64,000 nt of DNA from Kitasatospora sp. SUK 42 (GCF_015776785.2 NZ_LFMD02000002.1:1291345-1355344), one strand, 5' to 3'; positions 37,357-47,088 are shown, counted from the stretch's first letter. Notes: generated from the sequence alone by a model not told the origin. Numbers and translations: made by a program.

Positions 37357-38226
37357 TCACCCCTTCTTCAACGTCTCGACGGAGCCGTCCTTCTTGGCCG
37401 CCACGACCGCGTCGAAGACCTCCCGCTTGGGCACGGAGAGCTCCGCCGCGACGGCGGCGATGGCCTCCTTGCGGCGCTCCCCGGCCTCCTCCCGGACGGC
37501 CACCAGCCGGGCCAGTTCGGCCGGGGTCAGCGCCTCGGGCGCGGCCGGCGGGGCGCCCGCGACCACCACGGTGATCTCGCCCTTGACGCCCTCCGCCGCC
37601 CAGGCCGCCAGTTCGCCGATCGGCCCGCGCTTGACCTCCTCGTAGGTCTTGGTGAGCTCGCGGCACACGGCCGCGGGCCGCTCCGGCCCGAACGCCTCGG
37701 CCATCGCGGCCAGCGCCTCGGCGATCCGGTGCGGCGCCTCGAAGAAGACCATGGTGCGCGGCTCGGCCGCGATCGAGGCGAGCTGCCGGGCCCGGTCGCC
37801 GGTCTTGCGCGGCAGGAAGCCCTCGAAGGTGAAGCGGTCGACCGGCAGGCCGGACAGCGCGAGCGCGGTCAGCACCGCGGACGGCCCGGGCACCGCGGTG
37901 ACCTTGACGTCCGCCTCGACGGCCGCCGCCACCAGCCGGTAGCCGGGGTCGGAGACGGAGGGCATCCCGGCGTCGGTGACCAGCAGCACCCGGGCACCGC
38001 CGAGGAGCGCCTCGACCAGCTCGGGGGTGCGGGCGACCTCGTTGCCCTCGAAGTAGGACACCACCCGCCCGGCCGGGGTCACACCGAGTGCCTGGGTGAG
38101 CCGGCGCAGCCGCCGGGTGTCCTCGGCCGCGATGACGTCGGCCGTGGCCAGTTCGGTGAGCAGCCGGGGCGGGGCGTCCGAGACGTCGCCGATGGGGGTG
38201 CCTGCGAGAACGAGTACTCCTGTCAC
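37357..38226 (-). CDS. rsmI: 16S rRNA (cytidine1402-2'-O)-methyltransferase
   Basis: 289 aa from GTG 38226 (GGAAGG nine bases upstream). Tetrapyrrole-methylase fold: LVLAGTPIGDVSD, AAEDTRRLRRL, VVSYFEGN, LVTDAGMPSVSDPGYRLV, VPGPSAVLTALALSGLPVDRFTFEGFLPRK and FFEAPHR, all characteristic of RsmI. It methylates the ribose of C1402 in the 30S P-site. It diverges from pmt; the two starts are 106 bp apart. Confidence 0.96.
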   Translation of the reverse strand: MTGVLVLAGTPIGDVSDAPPRLLTELATADVIAAEDTRRLRRLTQALGVTPAGRVVSYFEGNEVARTPELVEALLGGARVLLVTDAGMPSVSDPGYRLVAAAVEADVKVTAVPGPSAVLTALALSGLPVDRFTFEGFLPRKTGDRARQLASIAAEPRTMVFFEAPHRIAEALAAMAEAFGPERPAAVCRELTKTYEEVKRGPIGELAAWAAEGVKGEITVVVAGAPPAAPEALTPAELARLVAVREEAGERRKEAIAAVAAELSVPKREVFDAVVAAKKDGSVETLKKG

Positions 38227-38318
38227 GCCCCCCATCCTTCCAGTTGTCGGCCGCGGGGGCTTTTGGTGACGATTCGGGCAGCTTCCGAGGGAGCGGTCAC
38301 ATGTGCGAAGCCCGCCCC

Positions 38319-38331
38319 TACGATGTGGCGG
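38319..38331 (+). promoter_or_regulatory. Probable leaderless promoter of pmt
   Basis: TACGAT (38319-38324) lies 7 bp before the ATG at 38332, the spacing expected when transcription starts on the first base of the start codon. GTCACA-like sequence lies ~17 bp further upstream. No Shine-Dalgarno is present. Confidence 0.55.
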
Positions 38332-40167
38332 ATGAACGGCGACACGGCGGCGCAGACGCCCACTGGTACAGACCACTCCGCAGACGGCGGCGTCGGCCTG
38401 CCGTCCCCCCGCTCAACGCAGGAAGCGACCCCGCAGGAAGCCCCGCAGGACGCGGCCCCGCACGCGGCCCGGCAGGACGCGCCCGCGGGCTGGCGGGACC
38501 ATCTGGCCCGGTTCGGCTACCGCCCCCGCCCGGAGGCGACGCTCACCGAGCGCCTGGTGCCGCCGATGCCGGACGGCCCCGGGGTGACGGCGCCCGACGT
38601 GCCGCAGTCGCCGCTGCTGCTGCGCCTGGGCGTGTCCCTGCCGCAGGGCCTCTGGTACTTCCTGTGCCGCTGGTCCGGCTGGCTGGGCCCGATCGCGGTG
38701 GCGGTGTTCGCCGGGCTGCTGCGGTTCACCAACCTCGGGCAGCCGCACGCGATCATCTTCGACGAGACGTACTACGCCAAGGACGCCTACGCGCTCTGGC
38801 ACGGCGGCTACGAGATCAACTGGCCGGAGGACGCCAACACGACGATCATGACGCCGGGCGCGGCCGTGCCGTACCGCCCGACGCCCTCGTACGTGGTGCA
38901 CCCGCCGGTGGGCAAGTGGATCATCGGCGCGGGCGAGCAGCTGTTCGGCATGAACCCCTTCGGCTGGCGCTTCGCGGTGGCCCTGCTCGGCACCCTGTCG
39001 GTGCTGATGCTGGCCCGGATCGCCCGCCGGATGTTCCGCTCGACCCTGCTGGGCTGCGTGGCGGGCCTGCTGCTCTCGGTGGACGGCCTGCACCTGGTGC
39101 TCAGCCGGGCCGCGCTGCTCGACCTGGTGGTGATGTTCTGGATCCTCGCCGCCTTCGGCTTCCTGCTGCTGGACCGCGACCGCACCCGGGCCCGGCTGGC
39201 GGCACGCCTGGGCGGGGTCGCGGATCCGCTGCTCGCCCAGCGGATCAACCTGGGCTGGCGCCCGTACCGGATCGCGGCCGGCGTCTGCGTCGGCCTGACC
39301 TGCGCCACCAAGTGGAGCGGCCTGTACGTGGCGGCGGCCTTCGGCGTCCTGACCGTGCTGTGGGACGTCGGCGCCCGCCGGCTGGCCGGCGCCCCGCGCC
39401 CGTACCTGGCGGTGCTCGCCCGGGACGTGGTGCCGGCCTTCGTGTCGATCGTCGTGGTCACGGTGGCCGTGTACCTCGCCTCGTGGTGGGGCTGGTTCGC
39501 CAGCAGCACCGCGCCCGGCCAGGGCGGCTGGGGCCGGGACTGGGCGGTCGGCCGCGCCACCGACTACCCGTGGATACCCGAGGGCCTGCGCGCCCTGTGG
39601 CACTACCACTCGACGGTCTACGAGTTCCACACCCACCTGAGCGACCCGCACACCTACCAGTCCAACCCGTGGTCCTGGCTGGTGCTGGGCCGCCCGGTCT
39701 CCTTCTACTACGAGTCCCCCAAGCTGGGCCAGGCCGGCTGCACCGCCGCCGACTGCGCCCGCGAGGTGCTGGGCATCGGCACCCCGCTGCTGTGGTGGAC
39801 GGCCGTGCTGGCGCTGGTCTACTGCCTGTGGCGCTGGGTGCTGCGCCGGGACTGGCGGGCCGGCGCCCTGCTGTGCGGCCTGGCCGCCGGCTACCTGCCG
39901 TGGTTCGCCTACCAGCAGCGGACGATCTTCCTCTTCTACGCGGTGGTCTTCGTCCCGTTCCTGGTGCTCGCCGTGACGATGCTGATCGGCGCGATGATCG
40001 GGCCGGCCGGCGCCTCCCGGGAGCGCCGGATCATCGGCTCGGCGGCGGCCGGCCTGCTGGTGCTGCTGATCGTCTGGAACTTCCTGTACTTCTATCCGCT
40101 GTTCACCGGGCAGACGATCCCGCTGGAGGACTGGCGCCGCCGGATGTGGTTCAACACCTGGATCTGA
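38332..40167 (+). CDS. pmt: Dolichyl-phosphate-mannose--protein mannosyltransferase (Pmt)
   Basis: 611 aa from ATG 38332 (ATG 38323 is alternative). A ~90-residue disordered N-terminus, then ~11 membrane segments. GT39 hallmarks: IIFDETYYAKDAYAL with the acidic D144-E145 pair in the first extracytoplasmic loop, YVVHPPVGKWIIGAGE, RIARRMF, VDGLHLVLSRAALLDLVVMFW and CATKWSGLY. It transfers mannose from polyprenyl-phosphate-mannose to exported proteins. In S. coelicolor the Pmt enzyme is needed for glycosylation of the phiC31 receptor and for envelope integrity. A PBP gene follows. Confidence 0.95.
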   Translation: MNGDTAAQTPTGTDHSADGGVGLPSPRSTQEATPQEAPQDAAPHAARQDAPAGWRDHLARFGYRPRPEATLTERLVPPMPDGPGVTAPDVPQSPLLLRLGVSLPQGLWYFLCRWSGWLGPIAVAVFAGLLRFTNLGQPHAIIFDETYYAKDAYALWHGGYEINWPEDANTTIMTPGAAVPYRPTPSYVVHPPVGKWIIGAGEQLFGMNPFGWRFAVALLGTLSVLMLARIARRMFRSTLLGCVAGLLLSVDGLHLVLSRAALLDLVVMFWILAAFGFLLLDRDRTRARLAARLGGVADPLLAQRINLGWRPYRIAAGVCVGLTCATKWSGLYVAAAFGVLTVLWDVGARRLAGAPRPYLAVLARDVVPAFVSIVVVTVAVYLASWWGWFASSTAPGQGGWGRDWAVGRATDYPWIPEGLRALWHYHSTVYEFHTHLSDPHTYQSNPWSWLVLGRPVSFYYESPKLGQAGCTAADCAREVLGIGTPLLWWTAVLALVYCLWRWVLRRDWRAGALLCGLAAGYLPWFAYQQRTIFLFYAVVFVPFLVLAVTMLIGAMIGPAGASRERRIIGSAAAGLLVLLIVWNFLYFYPLFTGQTIPLEDWRRRMWFNTWI

Positions 40168-40357
40168 TCCGCCGCTCCCACGCGCACACCGGCTTCCCCC
40201 GAATCGTCCGTACGCGGTCCATGAGACGTACCAGATCCGTCACAAGTGCCGGGCCTTTCGCCGGGGCACCGATCCGCGCTGCCTAGGGTGGGGTCGTACC
40301 GCGTTTCCGGCCCCGGCCGGTTGCGCCCGGCCGCGAGACCCCTGGGGGACGTGCACC

Positions 40358-42124
40358 ATGCGCAGTGGCGCGAAGATCGGCATCATCACCGGCGTGTCCA
40401 TCGCCGTCCTCGCGGGCGGCGGCTACGGGGCGTACAGCCTGATGGGCGGTTCGGGCTCCGGGTCCTCCGAGAAGAAGCCCCGGACGGTGGTCGCCGACCC
40501 GCCCTCTGCCGAGCAGGCGGCGAGCGGTGCGAAGGACTTCCTGGCCGCCTGGGCGTCCGGCGACATCGCCAAGGCGGCCTCGCTGACCGACGACCCGACC
40601 GCGGCCACCACCGCGCTGACCTCCTTCAGGGACCAGGTCAAGCCGAGCGCGCTGACCCTCACCCCGGCCGGACCGACCACCCAGCAGGCCTTCGCCTCCG
40701 CCACCGGCACCCCCACCCCGGCCAAGCCCACCGCCGCGGCCTCCGCGACCCCGTCCGCGACCGGCACCCCGGGGGCCGGCGAATCGCCGTCCGCCTCCGC
40801 CACGCCCGGGCCCACCGGCGTGCTGATGGGCTTCAAGGCGCGCGCCGAGTTCGAGGGCACCAGCCGGGTCTGGGACTACAACGGCTTCCTGGGCGTCGTG
40901 AAGATGAGCGACAACACCCCGGCCGTGCACTGGGCGCCGTCGGTGATCCACCCCCACCTGTCCGGCAACGAGACCATCGCCACCCAGCAGGTCTTCGCCC
41001 CGCCGTCCACCGTGGTGGACCGCAACGGCAAGCCGCTGCAGGGCGCCTCGCTCACCCCGGCGCTGATCAGCACCCTGCAGGACAACGCCCACAAGCTGCT
41101 GCCGCCGGACCCGAACAAGGACCAGGACGCGGGCAGCGCGGTGGTGATCAACGACCCGGCCGGCAAGACCGCCCCGGACAAGCTGTTCACCATCGTCGAG
41201 CCGAAGCCCGGCAAGCCGTTCAAGGTGACCCTCGACAACACCATCCAGGCCGCCGCCGAGAAGGCGATGACCGACCTGGGCGGCAAGTCCGGCTCCATCG
41301 TCGCGATCGAGCCCAGCACCGGGCAGGTGCTGGCCTTCGCCAACGCGCCCTCCAACGGCCAGAACCGGGCCTTCACCGGGATGCTCGCCCCGGGCTCGAC
41401 GATGAAGATCGTCACCTCGGCGGCGCTGCTGGAGGCCGGGGTCAACCCGGACACCGTGGTGGCCTGCCCGGAGAAGAGCAGCAACCCGGTGGCGATCCCG
41501 AACGACTTCCCGGGCGCCTTCCCGAACAACACCCTCCAGCAGGACTTCATGGTGTCCTGCAACACGGCCTTCATCAACCAGGGCCTGACCAGCCTCAAGC
41601 CCGAGACGCTCTCCAGCACCGCCAAGGACGTCTTCGGCATCGGCCTGGAGTGGAAGACCGGCCTGCCGAACGCCGACGGCAAGGTGCCGCCGACGCCGGG
41701 CAGCAAGGACGAGCAGGCCATGAACTACATCGGCCAGGGCAAGGTCCAGATGAACCCGCTGGCCATCGCCTCGATCACCGCGACCGTCCAGAGCGGCGCG
41801 TTCAAGCAGCCCATCCTGGTCCCGGGCCTGCCGCAGCAGGCGGCGGCCCGCCAGATCTCGCCGGACGTCGCCGCCAAGCTGCGCGCGATGATGAACGCCA
41901 CCGCCGTCGGCGGCACGGCCAGCCAGGTGATGGCCGGGATCACCGACAACGCGGGCGCCAAGACCGGCTCCGCCGAGGTCGCCGGGGCGTCCACCACCAA
42001 CAGCTGGTTCACCGCCTTCCGCGGCAACATCGCGGTCGCGGCCGAGGTCCAGGGCGGCGGCCACGGCGTGGACGCGGCCGGCCCGGCGGTCGCCTCGCTC
42101 CTCAAGGCGGCCGGCGGCCGCTGA
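40358..42124 (+). CDS. Class B penicillin-binding protein (transpeptidase, MecA_N type)
   Basis: 588 aa, ATG; GGGGGA upstream, with TAGGGT at 40284-40289 as a possible -10. N-terminal membrane anchor (~7-27), NTF2-like MecA_N domain (~50-200) interrupted by a Thr/Pro/Ala-rich stretch (~110-155), and transpeptidase domain with GSTMK (S347, K350), SCN (S400-N402) and KTGSAE (K535). It should cross-link peptidoglycan in the periplasm-like space. The active-site triad is intact. Followed by a hairpin shared with the converging gene. Confidence 0.94.
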   Translation: MRSGAKIGIITGVSIAVLAGGGYGAYSLMGGSGSGSSEKKPRTVVADPPSAEQAASGAKDFLAAWASGDIAKAASLTDDPTAATTALTSFRDQVKPSALTLTPAGPTTQQAFASATGTPTPAKPTAAASATPSATGTPGAGESPSASATPGPTGVLMGFKARAEFEGTSRVWDYNGFLGVVKMSDNTPAVHWAPSVIHPHLSGNETIATQQVFAPPSTVVDRNGKPLQGASLTPALISTLQDNAHKLLPPDPNKDQDAGSAVVINDPAGKTAPDKLFTIVEPKPGKPFKVTLDNTIQAAAEKAMTDLGGKSGSIVAIEPSTGQVLAFANAPSNGQNRAFTGMLAPGSTMKIVTSAALLEAGVNPDTVVACPEKSSNPVAIPNDFPGAFPNNTLQQDFMVSCNTAFINQGLTSLKPETLSSTAKDVFGIGLEWKTGLPNADGKVPPTPGSKDEQAMNYIGQGKVQMNPLAIASITATVQSGAFKQPILVPGLPQQAAARQISPDVAAKLRAMMNATAVGGTASQVMAGITDNAGAKTGSAEVAGASTTNSWFTAFRGNIAVAAEVQGGGHGVDAAGPAVASLLKAAGGR

Positions 42125-42140
42125 GCCCCTTCCCCCGTAC

Positions 42141-42179
42141 GGCACCGGCCCGCCCCGAGCCGAAGGGCGCGCCGGTGCC
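42141..42179. terminator. Bidirectional terminator between PBP and GT87 genes
   Basis: GGCACCGGC-cc-GCCC (42141-42155) pairs with GGGC-gc-GCCGGTGCC (42165-42179). It lies between two converging genes, 16 bp after the PBP stop. Confidence 0.75.
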
Positions 42180-42281
42180 GGAAGGGAAAGCGCGAGGGAG
42201 CGACGGAGGAACGGGGGAGCGCCGACCGTCGGCGCCGGGTCAGGAGCGCCCGGAGGCAAGCGGGCGAGTCACGGAGCCCGC

Positions 42282-43706
42282 TCAGCCTCGCGGCAGGGCG
42301 GGCTCCGGCGCGTCCGGCAGCGGGAGGGGCGGCTTCGGGCGGCGGCTGCTCCACCGCCGGGCCGCCAGCCGGGGCCAGATCACCAGGACCGCCGGCAGCG
42401 CCAGGTACCCGAACCGCCCGGCCGGGGCGAGCGTGAAGGCGATGGCGAGCCCCGCCGCCAGCAGGTCGGCGGCGGCGATCGCGGAGACCGGCGGCCGGGC
42501 CAGCAGCCAGATCGCCACCCCGACCAGGGCCAGGGTCATCAGCGCCAGCGAGACGGAGTGCCCCGTCGGCCCGAAGCCCGCCAGCACCTTGCCGGGCAGC
42601 GGGCTGCCGGCCGGGGTGCGGATCGCGGTCATCCCGAGGGGGAAGCGCACCACCTGTTCGCGCAGCGCGTCCGCCTGGGTCAGCGCGGACGGCAGGATCA
42701 CCGCCGCGCTCACCCCGGCCCCGATCAGCGCGGTCCGGGCGGCAGGCCGGCGGCCGTACAGCCGCCAGAGCAGCAGGACGGCGACGGGCAGGGCGGGCCA
42801 GGCGGTCCACTTGAGGCTGCACGCGAGGGCGAGCACCAGCCCGGCGCCGACGGTGCGGTCCCGTTCGGCGAGCGCCATGGCCAGGCAGCAGACCCCGATC
42901 AGCGGCAGGTCCACCCCGCCGACCGCCAGGGCGAGCGCTATCAGCGGCGAGGCGGTCAGGACGGCCAGCGGCAGCAGCGGGGCGCGCAGCTCGCCTCCGG
43001 CCGGGCGGGAGGGCCGCAGCAACCGCCAGGCGGCCAGCAGGCAGGCGACGAAGGTGAGGGCGAACCATATCCGGGCGTCCCCGGCGACCCGGGCGAAGGC
43101 GGTGGAGTCGCCGAGCAGTTGGCGCGGCAGCCCGAACAGGGCCATCGCCGGCAGGTACGGGTTGTAGTCGGTGACCACCACCGGGTGCGGCAGGTACACG
43201 TCGCCGGTGGTGAGCAGCAGGTGCGCGGAGCGTTCGACCACCATGACCTCGGACTGGTGGCGGCCGGTGAGGGCGAGCATTCCGAGCGGCGCGAGCACGG
43301 CCCCGAGCAGGGCGACCACGGCGCCGGTGCGGGCCGCGAAGCGGCGCGGCAGGGTGAGGCAGAGGAGCCCGGCCAGGACGTAGGCGGGGGCCGCGACGAG
43401 GCCCCACAGCCGCTGGTTGGGCAGGTCGGAGACGAGCGGGAAGGCGGCGGCCCAGCCGGCCGCGATCAGGCAGCCGAGCAGCTGGACCCCGCGCAGCGAG
43501 GCGAGCCGGGCCGGATTCCAGCGGTCGGACGTGGGCGGAAACGTGTTCTCGCCGCGCTGCCGGGGGAACGGCCTGCTGCTGAAGCCCCTCGGCGGCCGTC
43601 CGGGTCTGGACGGCACCTCGGCGCTGACGGTCTGGGCCGGCGTTCTGGCGCGGCCGGTGAAGCGGCCGCGCGGGCGGGAGAAGCCGGGCGTGCGGGTGCT
43701 CACCAT
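42282..43706 (-). CDS. Polytopic GT-C fold glycosyltransferase (GT87/DUF2029-like)
   Basis: 474 aa, ATG. A basic ~70-residue cytoplasmic N-terminus, then ~10-11 hydrophobic segments. The loop TTGDVYLPHPVVVTDYNPYLPAMALFGLPRQLLG contains an acidic residue near YNPY, as in the first outer loop of polyprenyl-phosphate-dependent mannosyl/arabinosyl transferases, and SLKWTAWPALPVAVLLL resembles the KxTP-like stretch of GT87. It probably transfers a sugar from a lipid carrier at the outer membrane face. Substrate unknown. Leftward and probably monocistronic, with terminators on both sides. Confidence 0.7.
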   Translation of the reverse strand: MVSTRTPGFSRPRGRFTGRARTPAQTVSAEVPSRPGRPPRGFSSRPFPRQRGENTFPPTSDRWNPARLASLRGVQLLGCLIAAGWAAAFPLVSDLPNQRLWGLVAAPAYVLAGLLCLTLPRRFAARTGAVVALLGAVLAPLGMLALTGRHQSEVMVVERSAHLLLTTGDVYLPHPVVVTDYNPYLPAMALFGLPRQLLGDSTAFARVAGDARIWFALTFVACLLAAWRLLRPSRPAGGELRAPLLPLAVLTASPLIALALAVGGVDLPLIGVCCLAMALAERDRTVGAGLVLALACSLKWTAWPALPVAVLLLWRLYGRRPAARTALIGAGVSAAVILPSALTQADALREQVVRFPLGMTAIRTPAGSPLPGKVLAGFGPTGHSVSLALMTLALVGVAIWLLARPPVSAIAAADLLAAGLAIAFTLAPAGRFGYLALPAVLVIWPRLAARRWSSRRPKPPLPLPDAPEPALPRG

Positions 43707-43779
43707 GGTGGAAGGTTATGGGTGCGGGCCGGGCCCTGTCGCCATGGCGTCCGGCACTGGAATCGGGATGACACGGGAA

Positions 43780-43811
43780 GGGCCGCCGGGTGTCGTACCG
43801 CCCGGCGGCCC
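43780..43811 (-). terminator. Terminator after amino acid permease
   Basis: GGGCCGCCGGG (43780-43790) and CCCGGCGGCCC (43801-43811) are a perfect 11-bp inverted repeat with a 10-nt loop, 31 bp past the permease stop. Confidence 0.88.
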
Positions 43812-43841
43812 TCCGCGTGGGAACGGTCGGGAGGGGGCGGG

Positions 43842-45332
43842 TCAGCCCGCGGAGTTGTCGGCCGGTACGGCCTGCTGCTCGGGCCTGTTCAGCTTGGAGT
43901 GCTTGACGCTGTAGCCGAAGTAGACGACCACGGCGACGGCGAGGGCGATCGCGCCGGCCCGGAAGGTGTCGGCGTGCAGGCCCTTGATCAGGTAGGCGCA
44001 GAAGCCGATGCTGAGCAGCGGGACGACGGGGTAGCCGGGCACCTTGAAGCCGCGCGGCAGGTCGGGCTGGGTGCGGCGCAGGACGATCACGCCGATGGAG
44101 ACCACCGAGAAGGCGACGAGCGTGCCGAGGCTGGTGATGTCGGCCAGGACGCGCAGCGGGACGAAGGCGGCCAGCACGCCGACGCCGAGGCCGACCACGA
44201 CGGTGTTCCAGATCGGGGTGCCGGTGCGCGGGGAGAGCTCGGCGAAGCGCCTGGGCAGCAGGCCGTCGCGGCCCATCGAGTACAGGATGCGGGTCTGGCC
44301 GTAGATCACCACGAGGGTGATGCTGAAGATCGAGATGATCGCGCCGCCCGCGAAGACGATCGCGGGCCAGCTCTGGCCGGTGATGTCCTGGAGGATCTGG
44401 GCGAGGCCGGCCTCCTGGCCGTTGAACTTGGTCCACGGCTGGGCGCCGATGCCCGCCAGCGCGACCAGGATGTAGAGCAGGGTCACCACGACCAGCGAGA
44501 TGATGATCGCCAGCGGCAGGGTGCGGCGCGGGTTCTTGACCTCCTCACCGGCGGTGGACACGGCGTCCAGGCCGATGAAGGAGAAGAAGATGCTGGACGC
44601 GGCGACCTGCACGCCGCCGATGCCGAGCGGCATGAACGGGGTCAGGTTGCCGGAGTGGAAGCCGGTGAGCGCGATGCCGATGAACAGCAGCAGGATGACG
44701 ATCTTGATCGCGACCATGACCGCGTTGACCTTCACCGACTCGCTGACGCCGCGGATCAGCAGGAAGCAGACCATCCCGACCAGCAGCAGCGCCGGAAGGT
44801 TGAACCAGTGGGTGCTGTCCGGCGCCCCGGAGAGCTGTTCGGGGATCTTGAACCCGAAGGTCAGGTCGAAGAACTTGTTCAGGTACTCGGCCCAGGTCAC
44901 CGCGATCGCGGAGGCCGAGACGCCGTACTCCATCAGCAGGCAGATGCCGACGCCGAAGGCGATGCCCTCGCCGAGGGTGGCGTAGGCGTAGGAGTACGAG
45001 GAGCCGGAGACCGGGATCGCGGAGGCCATCTCGGCGTAGCAGAGCGCGGTGAGTCCCGCGGTGACCGCGGCGATCACGAAGGACAGGATGACGGCCGGGC
45101 CGGCCGAGGGCACCGCGGTGCTGAGCACGAAGAAGATGCCGGTGCCGATGGTGGCACCGATGCCGATCGAGGACAGCTGCCAGAGCCCGATGGAGCGTCG
45201 CAGGTGGATGCCGGAGCGCCCGCCCTCCTCGGGCGCGCCGGACGGGAGGCCGTCACGGCCTTCGCTCTCCGCGATCAGGGTCGTCACGGGCTTGCGTCGC
45301 AGCAGACGCGCACCAAGGGTGTTGCTGGCCAA
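43842..45332 (-). CDS. APC-superfamily amino acid permease (CAT type)
   Basis: 496 aa from TTG 45332, which has GAAGGA eight bases upstream; the frame is open further upstream, where an ATG would add a Pro-rich leader. About 12-13 hydrophobic segments. LSSIGIGATIGTGIFFVLSTA and YAEMASAIPVSGSSYSYAYATLGEGIAFGVG are the APC/CAT signatures, as are FFSFIGLDAVSTAGEEVKNPRRTLPLAI and the downstream GQTRILYSMGRDGLLPRRF. It imports cationic or neutral amino acids. The long AT-richer upstream region (45333-45579) suggests regulated expression. Confidence 0.93.
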   Translation of the reverse strand: MASNTLGARLLRRKPVTTLIAESEGRDGLPSGAPEEGGRSGIHLRRSIGLWQLSSIGIGATIGTGIFFVLSTAVPSAGPAVILSFVIAAVTAGLTALCYAEMASAIPVSGSSYSYAYATLGEGIAFGVGICLLMEYGVSASAIAVTWAEYLNKFFDLTFGFKIPEQLSGAPDSTHWFNLPALLLVGMVCFLLIRGVSESVKVNAVMVAIKIVILLLFIGIALTGFHSGNLTPFMPLGIGGVQVAASSIFFSFIGLDAVSTAGEEVKNPRRTLPLAIIISLVVVTLLYILVALAGIGAQPWTKFNGQEAGLAQILQDITGQSWPAIVFAGGAIISIFSITLVVIYGQTRILYSMGRDGLLPRRFAELSPRTGTPIWNTVVVGLGVGVLAAFVPLRVLADITSLGTLVAFSVVSIGVIVLRRTQPDLPRGFKVPGYPVVPLLSIGFCAYLIKGLHADTFRAGAIALAVAVVVYFGYSVKHSKLNRPEQQAVPADNSAG

Positions 45333-45450
45333 AACTGCGGTCCTTCGGGGCGGGGGAGGGTGTCCTAGCGGCCGGTCACCCGAGACGCTGGGGGGTGCCA
45401 TCGGGGACCGGCCGGAACAAACATCGGACAGCACCCCGCGAAAGCACCAG

Positions 45451-45498
45451 TGTCGCAAACAAACAATACCGATCCGCGCATTGTACGAATTGTCGCAA
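45451..45498. promoter_or_regulatory. Repeated TGTCGCAA sites upstream of permease gene
   Basis: TGTCGCAA occurs at 45451-45458 and 45491-45498, 40 bp apart (about four helical turns), in an AT-richer segment that also holds TACAAT (minus strand) and TATTGTTTG. This is a candidate promoter/operator region for the permease gene. No protein can be named. Confidence 0.4.
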
Positions 45499-45579
45499 CG
45501 GATACCACAAACCAGACACTTCGCACACGGCAGACTTCCCTGCCTTTGACCAACCCACAGCTCGGCGCCGCACCGGGGG

Positions 45580-47088
45580 TCAGAGGCCGAGCACGGCCCG
45601 CATCACCGAACGGGCGATCGGCGCGGCCAGGGCGCCACCGGTCACGTCCGTGGCGTCGCTGTCCGCGACCACCACGGCCACCGCGACCGGCGGAACCACG
45701 TCCGAGCCGGCCGGCTTCGCCCAGGAGACGAACCAGGCGTACGGCGTCCCGCTGTTGCCCACCCCGTGCTGGGCGGTGCCGGTCTTGCCGCCGACCACCG
45801 CCCCGGCGATCCGGGCGTTGCCGCCGGTGCCGTTCTCCACCACGTCGGTCATCAGCTTCCGCACCTGCCCGGCCACCGCCGGGGTCATCGCCTTCCGGTA
45901 CACCTGCGGCCTCATCAGCTCCACCGTGGTGCCGTCGCTCCTGGTCAGCCTGTCCACAAGCTGGGGACGCATCACCGTGCCGTTGTTGGCGACCCCGGCC
46001 GCGACCATCGCCATGACCAGCGGGGTGGCCGCGGTGTCGAACTGCCCGATCGAGGAGAGCGCCAGCTGGGACTGGTTCATCCCGGTGTCGAAGTTCGACC
46101 GGACGGGGCGCACCGGCATGTCCAGCTTCGGGTCGTTGAAGCCGAAGCCCTCGGCCATCGCCACCATCCGGTCCAGCCCGGTCCGCACCCCGAGGTAGCC
46201 CAGCACGCTGTTGCAGCTCGCGGTCATCGCGGCGTCCAGCGACAGGCCGGGACGGTCGCAGGCCGCGGTGTCGTTGACCAGCGGCGTGGTCGTCCCGGGC
46301 ATCACGTACGGGAAGGGCGCCCCGGTCGGCGCGTCCGGGTCGGTGACCACCCCGTTCGCCAGCGCGGCCGCGGCGGTGACCACCTTGAAGGTCGAGCCCG
46401 GCGGGTAGGTCTGGCGCAGCGCCCGGTTGAGCATCGGCTCGTCGGCGTCGGCCTGCAGCCGGTTCCAGGCCGTCTGGTCGGCGGCGGACGAGCCGGCGAA
46501 GCTCCCCGGGTCGTACGAGGGCGTGCTGGCCAGCGCCAGGATCCGCCCGGTGGCCGGTTCGATCGCGGCCACCGCGCCCTTCTGCGTGCCGAGCCCTCGC
46601 ATCGCGGCCTCCTGGGCGGCCCGGTCCAGCGTGGTGTACACGTCCCCGCCGGGGTTCTGGCGGCGGGTGATCGCGTCCCAGAGCGCCCAGCCGCTCAGCC
46701 GGCCGTCGGTGCCGGTCAGCAGTTCGTCCTCGGTGCCCTCCAGCTGGGTGGTGCCGTACGCCTGGGAGGCGTAGCCGGTGACGGCGGCGTACAGCGGGCC
46801 GTCGGTGTAGGTGCGCTTGTACGCGTACCGGCCGCCGGTCTCCTGGGAGCCGGTCACCGGGTCGGCGCCGACCAGGATGTCGCCGCGCGGCTGGCCGTAC
46901 CGCTCGACGGTGAGCCGCTGGTTGGCGCTGTTGCGGTTGAGGTCCTGGGCCTCGAAGACCTGCACCCGGGTGGCCTGGGCGCACAGCGCCGCGACCAGCA
47001 GCAGGCAGAAGGTGGCCGCCCGGCGCCCGGTGACCGAGATCCCGGGCAGTCCCTGCGGGCCGTTCCCCCTGGGCCGGATCCGCGCCAT
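45580..47088 (-). CDS. Class B penicillin-binding protein (PbpA/PBP2 type)
   Basis: 502 aa; the ATG overlaps the FtsW-like stop as TGATG. N-terminal anchor (~21-40), PBP dimer domain, and transpeptidase domain with PPGSTFK (S232, K235), ASCN (S291-N293) and GKTGTAQ (K435). Coupled to the FtsW/RodA-family gene, giving a SEDS glycosyltransferase plus bPBP pair that polymerises and cross-links peptidoglycan. The lack of dnaA-region neighbours and of divisome genes suggests an accessory pair, e.g. for sporulation or a growth phase (inference). Confidence 0.93.
   Translation of the reverse strand: MARIRPRGNGPQGLPGISVTGRRAATFCLLLVAALCAQATRVQVFEAQDLNRNSANQRLTVERYGQPRGDILVGADPVTGSQETGGRYAYKRTYTDGPLYAAVTGYASQAYGTTQLEGTEDELLTGTDGRLSGWALWDAITRRQNPGGDVYTTLDRAAQEAAMRGLGTQKGAVAAIEPATGRILALASTPSYDPGSFAGSSAADQTAWNRLQADADEPMLNRALRQTYPPGSTFKVVTAAAALANGVVTDPDAPTGAPFPYVMPGTTTPLVNDTAACDRPGLSLDAAMTASCNSVLGYLGVRTGLDRMVAMAEGFGFNDPKLDMPVRPVRSNFDTGMNQSQLALSSIGQFDTAATPLVMAMVAAGVANNGTVMRPQLVDRLTRSDGTTVELMRPQVYRKAMTPAVAGQVRKLMTDVVENGTGGNARIAGAVVGGKTGTAQHGVGNSGTPYAWFVSWAKPAGSDVVPPVAVAVVVADSDATDVTGGALAAPIARSVMRAVLGL

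Noticed and set aside
45333..45500. Riboswitch (e.g. c-di-AMP ydaO type) before the permease gene
   Set aside because: Amino acid transporters often carry one, but the conserved ydaO sequence blocks are absent and no matching fold is evident.
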